A DNA stretch of 64,000 bases, taken from assembly GCF_018294505.1 (NCBI RefSeq), contig NC_057809.1, positions 418,179,485 to 418,243,484 of the forward strand. Direction: 5' to 3'. Every line of letters begins with the position of its first letter. Position 1 is the first letter of the stretch. Below the pieces are notes generated by a model that saw only the letters and a list, made by a program, of their open reading frames with translations, made no database searches and was not told the DNA's origin. This document shows, piece by piece, positions 34,101 to 47,100 of this stretch. The position numbers and the translations under genes are program-made. Source of the DNA: Triticum aestivum. Its lineage: Eukaryota; Streptophyta; Magnoliopsida; Poales; Poaceae.

Positions 34101-35424
34101 AACCCTGTACACATCATTCAGGGCCGTATGTGGAAACCTCAGCCGGACTCCCTGTCGATGGAACCTAAATAGGCGATAAACCTGGACTAGAGACTTGTGT
34201 GGTTAGTCAGGTCGTGGTCTACACCCACGTCGGCTTTCGCTTGAAGTCTGCCGAGCACATGTCGTGTGCAGACGCTAAGTGGTGGAAACATGTGTGAAGA
34301 AGTACACCCCTGCAGGGTTATAAATGATCTATTCGAATAGCCGCGTCCGCGGTAAAGGACCTCTGGGTTGCCTATACAGTTCATAGACAAGTGAAAGTGG
34401 ATAATCTAAAATGCGCAAGATAAGCGTGAGTGCTATGGATGGCGTTCTCGTAGGGAGACGGGAGCGGATCCATAGTGGTGTATTGATATGGTGAATATGT
34501 GGACTCGTGTGCGCCACCTCAAAAGAGTTACTTGCAGTCGTAGTTCAGGATAGCCACTGAGTCAAAGCTGGCTTGCTGCAGTCAAACTCGACCACCCCTT
34601 TGTTGATATCGATGCATATGTAGCTAGTTCTGATGTAAGTCTTGCTGGGTACATTGTACTCACGTTTGCTTAATTTATGTTTTTGTAGAGAGAATTCAGT
34701 CTCGCTAGTAGTTCCGCGTGGACTTCGACGCTTAGCTTGTTACCTCAGCTACGATCTTGTTCCCTCGGCAGGGTCTTGTAGATAGTCAGGCTTCTCAGCC
34801 TTTTCATTTGTAGTTGTCTGTACTCAGACCAGTTAAGCTTCCGCTTGTGCTTGTTGCTTGTATGACTTGAATGCTGGGTCATCAGACCCATTTTTGTAAT
34901 ATCTAGCTCTTCGGAGCCTAATGAATAAATACTTTGAGTCGTAGAGTTTTCCTATGATGCCATGTTGTACTTAGACATATCCAGCATATTGTGTGTGTGA
35001 TTGAAATGCTTGGTATGTGTGGGATCCGACAACCTAGTTTTCTATCCTTGGTAACCTCTCTTATGGGGAAATGTAGTCTGGTGCTTCCACTGAGCCATGG
35101 TAGTCTATTATAGCCCGGTTTACCGGAGTCCTGTTAGCCCAGTTGCTACAGCCTAGATTCACACGCTGATGACCGACACGTTCGAGGCTGGGTCATGTAT
35201 GCCTGTCCCCGTAAGTTAGTGCCACTTTGCATTCACGACTAGTCATGTCGGCCAGGGTTCTTTGTCATATGGATGCTAGAGACACTATCATATACGTGAG
35301 CCAAAAGGCGCAAATGGTCCCGGGCTAGGTAAGGTGGCACCCGTGGGAATATCGTGCGTGAGGCCGCAAAGTGATATGATGTGTTACATGCTAGATCGGT
35401 GTGACTTGGATAGGGGTCCTGACA
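31132..35424 (+). repeat. Element F long LTR (4293 bp), shared middle LTR of a chain
   Basis: It starts TGTCACATCCCTAGC after a polypurine tract and ends GGTCCTGACA before a tRNA-Met-type primer site, so it serves both as the 3' LTR of the sequence on its left and as the 5' LTR of the sequence on its right. The length is large for an LTR and recalls the LARD class, though I cannot name the family. A GC-rich stretch at 31945-32650 reads like 5' leader with C/CT-rich low-complexity frames, and I do not call a gene there. Its last 360 bp recur at about 36135-36638. Confidence 0.8.
31289..31612. mobile_element. Small hAT-like element made of GGCCCG-type repeats
   Basis: The termini TAGTCCTGGCCAT and (inverted) TAGACCTGGCCAT form 13-bp inverted repeats with one mismatch. 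Flanks CCTGAAAT (31281-31288) and CCCGAAAT (31613-31620) are an 8-bp target duplication with one mismatch, as hAT transposons make. The 324-bp body is mostly repeats of words like GGCCCGGCCCG and GGGCCGGGC in both orientations. There is no coding capacity. Confidence 0.75.
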
Positions 35425-36134
35425 GCTTTGGTATCTGAGCCTGACTGCCTGTAGGATTACCAAGCCAATCTGGTCGAAGTTGAGTCTAGAAAGTATTTAG
35501 TTATGTAAGGGAATTGTTTGTGGAAGGGAACGTAAGGCTCTTTTTACTCCTTTATCTTATGCCCTTCTGATCTGAGTCAACCTCTTCTTTTCTACGGGGT
35601 TTAAGAACTAGGCTTCTCATCTTTCTATCAGAATCACGTGTTACTAATCTGTAGACTTATAGGATTGATGGATTCAAGTCTCACTTCAGTTTCTACTACT
35701 GTTCATAGCTGGCCTCAGAACCTTGATATTGTGATGTTGAGTGGTCATGCCACTATTTTGCAAGATGTCTCAAATCTTTCTAAGCATTTACAACTGTTAT
35801 GCTATGCGAGTCATCCCAGATTTCAAAATAGTCCGATGTATTTGCAACTCCCTTCTTTCCATTCCCGAAGTTTCTTTGGGCCAGATTAACCACACTAATT
35901 GGTGAGTTGAGGTACTCTGTTGCCTCGACATATATGTTGGAGCTAGTGTTATGACCCTAGGCATCCTGGAGAACCACCCAGTAATCTAGCAATGATTTAT
36001 ATTCCTAGTGTGATGATTCTGGCCATCATTCTCGAAAGCATCCCGTGATGCCATTTAGTTAGTAGGCATTCTATGGTGGGTTCTTAAACCCAAGATTCAC
36101 TCTACTTACTTCCTGTTCATAGGGTTTGCTAGTT
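35425..36134 (+). other. Element F 5' internal leader
   Basis: A non-coding leader of about 700 bp follows the primer site and then joins the tail of a second F LTR directly. The gag-pol region and most of that second LTR have been lost by deletion. Confidence 0.65.
35429..35441 (+). other. Element F primer-binding site
   Basis: TGGTATCTGAGCC, 4 nt after the LTR end, matches the initiator tRNA-Met site TGGTATCAGAGCC with one change. Confidence 0.75.
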
Positions 36135-36638
36135 CCTTATGGAGAAATGTAGTCTGGTGCTTCCACTGAGCCATGGTAGTCTGCTACAGCCTGGTTTACC
36201 GGAGTCCTGCTAGCCCAGTTACTACTGCTCTGGAACACCTAGACTGGTCGGCATGTGTCCCACTTTGTTCCTATGCCTATCCCTTTGGGGAAATGTCACG
36301 CAGTGACTTCTGAACTCCTGCTAGCCTGCTACAGCCCGGGTTCCTGGAGTCCTGTTAGCCCAGTTGCTACAGCCCGGATTCACACGCTGATGACCGACAC
36401 GTTCAAGGTTGGGTCATGTATGCCTGTCCCCGTAAGTTAGTGCCACTTTGGGTTCACGACTAGTCATGTCGGCCCGGGTTCTTTGTCATATGGATGCTAG
36501 CGACACTATCATATACATGAGCCAAAAGGCGCGAACTGTCTAGGACTAGGTAAGGTGGCACCCGTGGGAATACCGTGCGTGAGGCCGCAAAGTGATATGA
36601 TGTGTTACATGCTAGATTGGTGTGACTTAGGATCGGGG
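36135..36638 (+). repeat. Element F second LTR, tail only
   Basis: The segment matches the last part of 31132-35424 (GGTGCTTCCACTGAGCCATG and further). It holds about 170 bp, including an extra CTGCTACAGCCCGG-type unit, that the other LTR lacks. It breaks at CGGGG (36634-36638), where element G inserted. Its final 8 bases, TCCTAACA, lie at 57596-57603. Confidence 0.88.
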
Positions 36639-37953
36639 TGTTGACACCAGATTTTGGCATGGTCAAGAATCCGGGTTCGTATGCAAAAGTTAGAGGCAAC
36701 ACTTCACGGGCCGACCCTGAGTGAGAAAGTATTCGGCCTTTGCCGGCTGAATGAAACCTTGCCGGGGTAAAACCTTGCCGATGTGAGGGCTTGCCGACAT
36801 GGAAAGCTTGCCGGTGGAGAAGCTTGCTGGCATGGAAAGCTTGCCGGCGGAGAAGCTTGCCGGTGTGAAATCTTGCCGAGGGAGAAACCTTGCCGAGGAG
36901 GAACTCTTGCCAGGGTAGAAACCTTGCCGAGGAGGAACTCTTGTCGGGGTAGAAACCTTGCCGAGCTAGGGAGAACCCTTGCCGGTGTAAAAACCTTGCC
37001 GGGGTGAAACCTTGTCAGTGCGGAAAGCTTACCCGGGTGGAAGGCCTGCCGGGGTGGAGGTTGTGATAGTCAAGCTGACAAGAAGTTGAAGATGGGCTCA
37101 GAACCTAATTCATATGATCTTGGATGGAGAAATGTCCTACACGGGTTGTCTTCACCTCATCAGAACGATCGATTTTGATATAAAAATCATTCAAATCCGA
37201 GTTCGTATGCAAAAGTTAGAGCAATCGGAGTGCAGCCCTATCACGAGGCGAGATGTGGCTTGCCCCATCAGACACATGTCTGACGGGTAGCGCGAGGAAA
37301 TAACCTGTGTTGCGAGACCGATCTGACCCTCAAGATGATCTCTGATCAAAAAACCTTCAACATGAAAGTTGTTCGTCTCGTCAAAACGGTCAAGATTGCT
37401 TTGGGCTTGTTTTCATCCGAGATCGTTTACCACCGCAAAAAAGACCCACAAGGTGCAGCCAGTTTAAACCGAACAGTTTTGGAAAGTTCGGATAAAACCA
37501 GTCTGAATTTGACTAAGGTTTTGGATGTGAATTGATGTAATTTTCTTGTAAGGAAAGCCTAGATAAATCCTTTGCTTGTACGGGAAGTCCAGCCACCTCT
37601 TATATATGTTGGGGGTGACGGCCGATTGAAACAACACACAATCGAACAAATCAATATACTACTTTTTCATCTACGTTTTATCTCTCCACCGTTTTTCTCT
37701 CTCGTTCTTCGTTGTTCTTCGTGTTTGAGAGCTGCGAATCTCGAGGCTCTAGGGGAGAGCGAATCTACCTAGGGCAGCCCATAGCCGCCGCCATCCCTGA
37801 TGGGGTCCCTCCTGGGTGCACGGGGTTTCGGGTCTGCAAAAGCGCCCGCCAACTGTCTTGCGTATCGCGCTGTCGGTCGGGTCTCCTTCGACGTGAGCCG
37901 CGGTGCATCACCCCCGGTGTCGAGGGTACACGTGATGTGTTCGTGTGTCAACA
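36639..37953 (+). repeat. Element G 5' LTR (1315 bp) with CTTGCCGG array
   Basis: The LTR begins TGTTGACACCAGATTTTGGC. Between about 36740 and 37050 some 19 degenerate units of the type CCTTGCCGGGG follow one another every 15-20 bp. A TATATATG box lies at 37601-37608. The 3' LTR lacks about two of these units, which explains its shorter length (1280 bp). Confidence 0.9.
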
Positions 37954-37960
37954 CACGTTT

Positions 37961-37978
37961 TGGCGACTCCGCTGGGGA
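37961..37978 (+). other. Element G primer-binding site
   Basis: TGGCGACTCCGCTGGGGA, 7 nt after the LTR, is of the type reported for Ogre/Tat elements and attributed to tRNA-Arg. The tRNA assignment is from memory. Confidence 0.7.
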
Positions 37979-38004
37979 CAGAAGATCAATCATCATCATC
38001 CGCC

Positions 38005-40026
38005 ATGTCCGATCTTCCCAAGCCATCTGAGGTAGACGCTGATAACATCATTAAGCCCGGTCTTGATGAGATATTGGCTGATGATCGCCAAGTCTATGAG
38101 GAGTACAAGAAGGCGCGCGAAGATAAGGATTTGCAGGAGTTCCTTGCAAAATTCAAGAAGGATCGCCAAGGCAACATCACTCCGATTGAAGAAATCAAGT
38201 TCCCTCCTCTTCAAGCCGAGCAAGTTAAACCCGCTGTGAGTACTACCTTTTATCCTGAGCAGTGGGTTGAGATTGAGAGTCGTATTGCTGATGGTAACAA
38301 TCTGGTCTATCAAACTTTCATAGAAAATACTAATGCTCAGAAAAATATATCTCAATCATCTAGTGGTAATGATGGTGTAGCTGCTAGTGTGCAAAACCCT
38401 AATCTGGCTTTACCTATCTCATCGGCACCTCCCATGCCAATGACTTATTATCCTACTCAAACAAATCAGATTGTGACTGCACCCATTAATCCTATTATGA
38501 GCATGCCAGGTTCGGTGGCAACACTGAACCAAACCCTACCTACAGCTACAGCCACTCAGCCATTACCGAACTATAGTTCGACGTACATGCCACAATTTCT
38601 ACCTACAGCTAGTAACCCTACTGCTTCTGTGCCACTGCCATAAGCTGCATCGTCCATTATGGATGATGGTCTAGCTAAGATGCTTCGAGAAAATTTTGGA
38701 GTTGAGTTACCTCGGAATTGGATTTACCAAAAGCCGTACCCCGAGTACTTTGATGACATCCAGTGCCCTCCGGAATATAAGATTCCAGATTTTGTTAAGT
38801 TCAATGGAGAGGGCACAAAAACCACATGGGAGCATGTTAGTCAATACTTGGCACAATTGGGTGAGGCAGGTTCATTGAATGAATTGAAAGTGTGTTTATT
38901 TCCTTTATCATTAACGGGTACCGCATTTTCATGGTTTTCATCTTTACCCCATGGTTCCATCCGGGTTTGGCCGCAGCTAGAGCAGAAGTTTCATGATCAC
39001 TTTTATAGCGGAGACAATGAACTCAAGTTGTCACATCTAACATCGGTTAAACAGAAGCATGATGAATCGGTCTCTGATTACGTCAAGAGATTTAGAGATA
39101 CAAAAAACCGGTGTTTTAGTTTGGTGATAACCGAGAGGGACTTGGCAGACCTAGTACTCAGTAGTTTGAGAACTCCCATTAGAGAAAAGCTAGAAGGCTA
39201 CGAGTTTTTAAATATCAACCAAGTCTGACAAAGGGCTTTGGCTCAGGAAAGTCGAAGCAAAGACCTCAGAGAAGTGCATAGATACAAAGTCGATCGTCCA
39301 AAGATGAATATGGTGGAATATGATAGTGATCACTCGGACGATGAGGGTGATGTTTTTTCTACTGAATTTGTTTGGCCATCTAAGGCCAAACCCTTTACTT
39401 GCAATGATCTGAAACTGATTCATAAGAATCGTGATGAAGATATGAAGTTTACTTTTAACATTGCTAAGTGTGATAAAATATTTGATGCTTTGCTACATGC
39501 TAAGATTATTAGAATATCTCATACTTTACCGCCGTTTGAAGAGTTGAAACGGTGCGCTTATTGCAAATATCATAATTCTTTTTCTCATGCTACTAACGAT
39601 TGCAATGTTTATCAACGACAGATACAATCGGCCATTAATGACGGACGATTGAACTTTTCTGAGATGCAAGTTGATAAACAGCCTTTTCCAATGAATACCA
39701 TGGATTTGGAGGGAAAGAAGCTACTCATTCGGTCGGAGGTTGCCGGATCTGCTAATAAAGCTAATGTCATTATTGGTGAGCCCAGGAAAGACAAGGAGGG
39801 CAACAAGGTCTTGGGGAGACAGGTTGTGCTTGACAAACAACCCTGTGGTAAGGAGACAATCAAAATCACCATCAAGAATCCTGCACTCGGGGGGGCAACC
39901 GCAAGCACAAGAAAATACTCGTGCTAAATCACCATCAGGAATGAGGCAAAAGTGCAGCGCAAGAAAATCAAGCCAACTTTTGATATCTTGTTGTCCAAGT
40001 ATGCCAATCATGCGGCCGGTTCTAGC
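38005..40026 (+). pseudogene. Element G gag (N-terminal and core part)
   Basis: I choose ATG 38005 (CGCCATGT context), start MSDLPKPSEVDADN. One frame continues to the H insertion with stops at 38641-38643 (TAA), 39226-39228 (TGA) and 39925-39927 (TAA). The N-terminal part is Pro/Thr/Gln-rich. The gag core after 38659 has WIYQKPYPEYFD, LFPLSLTGTAFSWFSSLP, QKFHDHFYSG and DYVKRFRDTKNRC. A zinc-knuckle-like motif CAYCKYHNSFSHATNDC follows near 39553. The protein would form the particle and bind the RNA. At 40026 element H interrupts it; removing H and one TAGC copy continues the same frame at 51149 without loss. Confidence 0.85.
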
Positions 40027-41142
40027 TGTCGGTGTACAAAAACAGGGGTACACTTTTTGTACCCCTATAACTGTGCACGGGCAGTCTGAGCCACGGGCAC
40101 CACCACACCAAGTAAGGCAAGGGAGGTGAGCCAGGGTAAGACCGAAGCTCAAGAGAACTAGAATGATGCCAAGGACAAGACCACAAAGAGCAAAGGGGAC
40201 GAAGCGGAGTCCCCCGGCAAGATCCTTGCCGGGAGACAGTTCTAGCAGCCCCGGCAAGACCCTTGCCGCGGCGACTCGTCCCGCGCCTACGGAGCAAGTC
40301 ACCCTTGAGTCCACTGCCCCCAAAGGGCAAGGATTCAGGAGACATCCCCGTGGCGGCATGCAGATCTTTATGAAGACATTCAAGATCAGATACGCACTAA
40401 GGAGACGACAACCCTTGGCGGGATCCCACCCGAGGAAGACCACAAGGCCCCTGGCAAGCGCCTTGCCGGGGATGACAGCAGGCGCCTCGGCAAGACCCTT
40501 GCCGGGGCCCCGGCAAGGCCCTTAACAAGGACACCCAAAGGGCCACCATCAGGCCCACGCCGACTAAACCTCCACCACCACATGCATGCAGCTGCCGACC
40601 CAACCAGCTGGGCAGGCACCTGCGTGGCAGCATGCAGCTCTTCGTGAAGACCCACCACTGCGCCACCTCAGCTGCCTGCCTACCTACGTGGCATCTCAGG
40701 CGTCGCTGGCCAGGGCGCGTGTCGACACAAGAAGGAGCGGCGACGGACGAGATAGATCTCTCCCCCGTCCCCGATAAAGCAAGGACACCTAAGCAAGACG
40801 CATTAAATGTGCCTTGTCATGTAATGCGAGGGATAACCTCGCATCACTGTACCCTTTCCACCTCCTGTGTGCCACTGTGCCAACCCCTTTTTCTATAAAA
40901 GGAGGCCCGAGGCGACCAGGAGAAGGATTCAGCCTTTTGGGAGCTCCTCACGCCCCATAGCTAGCTCAAGAGCACAGATATACAATCCACCAAAGCAGGT
41001 GTAGGGTTTTACGCATCCTCGTGGCCCGAACCTAGATAAACAAACCGTGTGCTACCTGTTAGATCCGCTCTTCTCACGACCCCGTGCCCTGCTAACCGTA
41101 GTAGGGATTCTTGTGATCCCATATGTGTCGTTCCCACTGACA
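40027..41142 (+). repeat. Element H 5' LTR (1116 bp)
   Basis: It starts TGTCGGTGTACAAAAACAGG and ends CCCACTGACA. A TATAAAAGG box lies at 40894-40902. It contains CCGGCAAG/CTTGCCGG words in both orientations and two short segments resembling the start of a ubiquitin gene (ATG at 40358 and 40632). Confidence 0.95.
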
Positions 41143-41146
41143 TCTT

Positions 41147-41164
41147 TGGCGCGCCAGGTAGGGG
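41147..41164 (+). other. Element H primer-binding site
   Basis: TGGCGCGCCAGGTAGGGG, 4 nt after the LTR. The same type of site is seen in RIRE2/Grande-like Tat elements. I cannot assign the tRNA with certainty. Confidence 0.7.
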
Positions 41165-41216
41165 GCGCAGTTGTGAGAATCGGCTTTAGCAGTTAGTTTG
41201 GCGCTTCTTCATCATC

Positions 41217-44151
41217 ATGGCGCCCAAGAAGAAGACGATGATGGCGGTTGGCCAGTCGGAAGCCGAACAACCCGTCCTGACGTGGGCGAGCAGCGGACCG
41301 GTCGCAGAGAGGACCCGGGGCGCTGCTCGCGAACACCAACACCATCCCAGCAGTCGGAGTTTGGGAGGTGGCGATGTTTGTGTGCCTGGTAACGGGCCAC
41401 ACGTTGCCAAATCCAAAGGCGGAGCCAAGTCCCTTGCGGGTGGAGCGGGGCCTTCCAAGGTCATCGCCGCCCCGCCCGAAGGCGACGCGAGGGCCTCCAA
41501 GACTCCCACGCCGGCGTCAACAGCGCGCTCCTCCCGGGCAGCGCGCGACGAAGGCGTAATCACGATGAAGATCCCGGGCGTCGCTGCGGGAAGAGCCCCG
41601 AGCGCCACTCCCGGGACGTAGAAGACCTGCCCACTCACCGAGGCGCTGGTAAAAACGGCATGCGACCGCGGGGTCGTGATAGAGCTCCTTCTAACATGGT
41701 CAGAAGTCGAAGCACATCGCGATCCGTGCAGGTTTTGCTGCCACCGACGCCAGCAGAGGCCCTGGCGTGCGCAGTTGCTCCTCGACTTTCCTCCCACCAC
41801 GGGGAAACTCGATGAATGGAGAGCCACTATCCAAAGCCTTGTTGCGGTGGCCAACAAATACGAACCAAGTCCGGTGGGGCCCCCGGGTCGATGCTCCGAT
41901 GGAGTCCCGCGGACCAGTGGCGGAAAAGCCGGCGGCGCCACGACCACGGTGCATTCACCTCTTCCCCATCCAGTACCGCGGACGCCGGCTCGTCGCGATG
42001 TCACGGGCGACGGCATCTCCATAGCATCGTCTGACCCGCGGACCCACCGTGGCCAGCGCCAAGTTCTTCGGGAACGAGCCCATGAAGACACTCAAACCAC
42101 TATCGATCGCCGGCGCGGAGCGTGCCACCAGTCAGATAGGCGAGCAGGGCCTGCTGTGAACCACCCGGCCCCGGAGAGCCCTGGAGACCTACCTTACCAG
42201 ATAGGCTGTCCGGCTTTTACCCATGAGCTGCGGCAGTTCCAGTGGCCCACTCACCGCACCTTCAAACCTGACGTTGGTGAAAAGTACAGCGGCAAGACTC
42301 ACCCTTCTGAGTTCCTCAACATCTACACCATCGCGATGCAAGCCGCCGGAGCCCGCGACGATAAGGTGCTTGCGAATTACTTTCCATTGTCTCTTAAACC
42401 CAACGCCATGTCGTGGTTGATGCACTTGCCGCTAGACTCTATTTCCTCCTGGTCGGATTTGTGCCATGAGTTTGTGGGCGCCTTTACTGGAGGTCACCAA
42501 GCCCATGGCCAAGCAAGCGACCTGCATGTCATTCCCCAGAAGGGAGGCGAGAGTCTGCACAAGTATATACAGAGGTTCAGCCGGGTACAGTACAATATCC
42601 CTGATGTTCACCCTGCCGCCATCATCAGCGCGTTCCATCAGAACGTGCGTAACCGAAGATGCGCGAAGAACTGGCAATGAACAAGGTGAAAGATGTGGCA
42701 GAACTCTATGTTCTTGCTGACAGATGTGCCCGAGCTGAAGAGGGAAGGAAGTACCCCGGCGAAGATGCCGGCGTGGAAACCGATTCCTCAGATGAGGATA
42801 TTGCTGCCCCGGCAAAGAAAGGTTGGCGCCGCAACAGGAAGCACAAAGGTAAAGTTGTGCTTGCCGTCGAGGGATCTGGCGACTCTGGCTCCGCCAAGAA
42901 AACCAAGGCAGATGACCCGGGCAAGGAAATTGCCGGATGTGTCGCCTGCCTAGCCTTGGCGGCTGCCGAGAAGCCAGGAAACTCCGACAAGCAATACTGC
43001 AAGATCCATCGCACCAAAGGCCATGATCTCCAGAACTGCCGACAGGTTGAGCTCCTTGCTGAGAAGCAGAGGGCTGAATATGAGAGGCGGGACAAGGAGA
43101 AAGGCCAGGACGGTGCTGAGGGGTCCGGCAAGAAGCGTGACGGCCAGGCGGGCCGTCGCGGCAAAGATAAACAGCGGGAGAGGCCCGCCCGGTGCTGTGA
43201 CAAGAAGCCAGAAGACGATGATCACGAAGAGGACGATGAGTCTGGCGATCAAGGATTTCAGAAAGCTATAGAGGCCATGTGCGTCGATGGCGGCGCCTCG
43301 CTGCATAACTCTCACCACCAGCTTAAACAGTGGGCACGTGAGATTACAGCGGCGGAACCGTCGTTTGATGCCCAAAGGCCGCTGAAGTTGTCCAGCACAC
43401 CTATCATTTTTGACACTGAGGATCACACTGATCGCACTACTGCGGTCGGGTGCTTGCCATTGTTGGTTTCACCAACAATACGCAACCTCAAGGTGACAAA
43501 GATGCTAGTCGATGGCGGGGCCGGTCTGAACTTAATCTCGCCTGCCGTGATCGAGAAATTGCAGATCCCTGATGAAGACCTCGAAGAGACGGGCACGTTT
43601 TTCAGGGTGTCAACCCGCGAAGAAGTCAACCTAAGGGAAAGGTCACGTTGCCCATGACTTTTGGGAGTGATCTGAACTACAGGACAGAAAGGATTGTGTT
43701 CGACGTTGCCAAGACCCCCTTGCCTTACAACGGGATCCTTGGCCGCCCAGCGCTGGCCAAGTTCATGCCGGTGTCACATTACGCCTACAACACCCTGAAG
43801 ATGCCAGGGCCTGTGATAATCATCACCGTCCCATCAGACAAGAAGGATGCACTAATTTGCGCTGACCAACTCTACCAACAAGCAGTTGCAGCAGCCGCCA
43901 CTGCTAAGGCGCTTGCTCCTGTCGCTGGATCCTCGAGAAGGCAAAAGAAGAAGACCGGTGAGACCTTAGGCACCCACTCCGGCAAGCGCACCTCTTCGGA
44001 GTGTAGCGCTCCCGTCGAGGACGTGCCAGAGAGCTCCACCGACAGAAACAAGAAGTCCAGGGCCACACCGCTGGGAACCAAGAAGGTTTCTGTCAAGGAG
44101 GACGGCACGGGAGGAGCTTTTACCATAAGATCCACCCTTGATGACAAATAA
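41217..44151 (+). pseudogene. Element H gag and protease
   Basis: ATG 41217 starts MAPKKKTMMAVGQSE. A TAG at 41619-41621 and frameshifts near 42658 and 43640 break the frame. The gag core lies at about 42230-42680 (FLNIYTIAMQAAGARDDKVL, NYFPLSLKPNAMSWLMHLP, GGESLHKYIQRFSRVQYNIP). A single knuckle-like motif CKIHRTKGHDLQNC (near 42999) and Lys/Glu/Asp-rich stretches follow. The protease is at about 43490-43790, with catalytic motif MLVDGGAGLNLIS and second motif YNGILGRPAL. The DGGA form in place of DTGA or DSGA is common in Tat elements. The rest to TAA 44149-44151 is a Lys/Ser-rich linker. Confidence 0.88.
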
Positions 44152-47100
44152 GAAGACGCACTCGTCACCTTCCTGCGGGCGAATGTCGATGTGTTTTCCT
44201 GGCAAGCATCCGACATCCCCGGCGTTCCCAGGAAGGTGATTGAGCACCACCTTGCTGTCTGTCCTCATGCGCGGCCCGTCAGGTAGAAGGTCAGAAAGCA
44301 AGCTTTGGAACGACAAGAGTTCATCACAGAGGAGATCCGGAAACTGGAAGCAGCGGGTTTGGTAAGAGGAGTGCTCCATCCAACGTGGTTGGCCAATCCG
44401 GTGGTAGTGCGCAAGGCAAATGAGAAGTGGAGGCTGTGTATTGATTACACAGATATTAATAAGGCTTGTCCCAAACACCCCTTCCCATTGCCGCGCATCG
44501 ACCACATTGTTGACTCCACAGCTGGGTGTGATCTGTTGTCATTCCTCGATGCCTACTCCGGCTACCACCAGATCTTCATGACAAGGGAAGATGAAGAGAA
44601 AACGGCATTCATCACCCCATGTGGTAAGTATTGCTTTATACGGGCGCCTTTCGGGTTGAAGAGTGCTGGTTCAACGTTTGCAAGGGTGGTCCAGATTGGT
44701 TTTGAACCCCAGCTCCATAGAAATATGGAAGCCTATATGGATGATATAGTGGTCAAAACCAAGAACAAGGCAACCCTCATATCAGATTTAAAAGAAACAT
44801 TTGCAAACCTACGCAAGATCAATCTCAAGCTGAACCCTGAGAAATGCGTCTTCGGCGTCCCGTCTGGCAAGCATCTCGGGTTCTTTGTGTCACAGCGCGA
44901 GATAGAGGCCAATCCGGACAAGATCAAAGCTATAGAGCGGATTGAAGCGCCCAAGCGAGTCAAGGATGTGCGTCAGCTTGCTGGTTGTGTTGCCGCCATG
45001 AGCACGTTCATTTCCAAGTCCGACGAGCGCGCCCTTCCCTTTTTCAAGATTTTGAAAAAGGCGGGCCCGATGGAGTGGAGACCAGAAGCCGAAGCAACAT
45101 TGCAAGATTTGAAGAGGTACCTCTCCTCCGCACCAATACTAGTTGCGCCTAGGCCACAGGAACCGTTGCTGCTGTACCTAGCGGCAACGAACCAGGTGGT
45201 CAGCGCCGCACTAGTGGCGCAGAGAGAAATTGATGATGAGGTAATAGCAGCGACGGAGCCCGATGCCACCGATGCCGAGACGACGCAGCCGGTTGGAGTG
45301 CCGCCAAGGAAGAAGATGATGCAACACCCGGTCTACTTTGTTAGCTCCCTTCTGCAGGGGGCTAGATCAAGGTACTCCGGTGTGCAGAAACTGCTCTTCG
45401 GCCTTCTTATGGCCTCGAGGAAGCTGCGTCACTACATCCAGGAGCACGAAATCACTGTCGTCACTCGCCTCCCTCTACAACGGATATTGCACAATCCAGA
45501 CGCAACGGGAAGGATCGTAGAGTGGGCACTAGAACTGTCCAGCTTTGGCCTCAAGTTTGAGAGTACCTCGACGATTCAAAGCCGAGTCCTGGCGGAGTTC
45601 GTTGCAGAATGTACCGCGACGCCTGACGAAGAAACCCAAGAGACTGCTCTACCCGGCAAGGAGGCAAGTTGCGACTGGATCATCTACTTTGATGGACCTT
45701 TCTCCTTACAGGGCGCCGAGGCTGGCGTATTGCTTGTCGCGCCCACCAGAGAGCACCTCAAGTACGTGATCCAGATGCACTTCCCCAGGGAGGTGTCAAC
45801 AAACAATATGGTTGAGTACGAAGGGCTGCTTGCTGGTCTTAGGATCGTGGCGGACCTCAGAATCAAGAAACTCGTCGCCAGAGGCGACTCGCAACTTGTC
45901 GTCAAGTAAGTCAACAAGGATTACCAGAGCCCGTTGATGAAGGCCTATGTCGATGAAGTGAGAAAGCTGGAAGAGCGTTTTGACGGTATACAGGTAGAAT
46001 ACGTTCCCCGAGCGGAGAATGATATTGCCGATTACCTGTCAAAATGCGCTGCCCTCAAGCTACCCGTGGAACCAGGTACCTTTGTGCTTCAGCTAACTCA
46101 GCCATCCATTGATCCATCAACAGAGCAAAACAAGAGGAGGAAATCAGGGCCTGTCAAGTACTTTCCCGCCAAGCTCCCCGGAGCCGCAGGCAAGGATGTT
46201 GCCGGAGATACTGAGACCGCCATGGGACGGCTAGCTCCGGCGGAGCATCAAGCTCTTGCCGTTGAGACAGCCACTCCTATAGCGGAGGAAACGCCTTTAG
46301 TCCTAGCCGTTGAGCCCCAGCCTCCAGCATGGGCACAGCATACCGTCCGATTCCTCCAAACAGGGGAACTTCCATAGGAGCAGGAAGAAGCGGAAAAAGT
46401 AGCCCGTCGCTCTACTATGTACCAGTTCATCGATGACGTCATGTACAGAAAGAGGCCGAACGGCGTGAAATTGAAGTGTATCCCTCGAGAGGAAGGACTG
46501 GGGCTGTTGGCGGAGATACATGGAGGCATATGTGGATCCCACATCGGGTCAAGGGCCCTTGCTGGCAAAGCGTTTTGGCAAGGCTTCTTCTGGCCCACCG
46601 CCCTCCAGGATGCGACGACACTAGTCACCAGGTGTGAAGCATGTCAGTTCCATTCAAAGAAGCTTCATCAGCCAGCTCAAGCCCTTCAAACCATTCCTCT
46701 CTCCTGGCCTTTCTCGGTATAGGGGCTCGACATACTGGGCCCTTTCCCCCGCGCTGTCGGGGGCTTTGACTACTTGTACATTGCAATCGACAAGTTCACA
46801 AAGTGGCCAGAAGTGGAAGTAGTGAGGAAGGTCACAGTACAGTCAGCCGTCAAATTCTTCAAGGGACTAGTGTGCCGTTTTGGTGTACCCAATAGGGTCA
46901 TCACCGACAACGGTACACAGTTCACAAGCCGCACCTTCATGCAATATACCCAAGACCTTGGCAGCAAAGTCTGTTTCGCTTCCGTTGCTCACCCACGAAG
47001 CAATGGTCAAGCTGAGAGGGCAAACACTAAAGTACTGCAAGGCTTAAGGACAAAGACCTTTGACAGGCTGCGCAAGAGTGGAAGGCGCTGGATTGATGAA

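Noticed and set aside
40632..40898. 88-codon ORF in each H LTR (also 50634-50900) as a real protein
   Set aside because: Both copies are open, but the ORF spans the TATA box region and shows no domain. Agreement between LTRs follows from their shared origin. Only the MQIFVKT start is kept as a finding.
35429..41164. tRNA genes at the primer-binding sites
   Set aside because: Only 13-18 bases complementary to tRNA 3' ends are present; no cloverleaf can be drawn around them.
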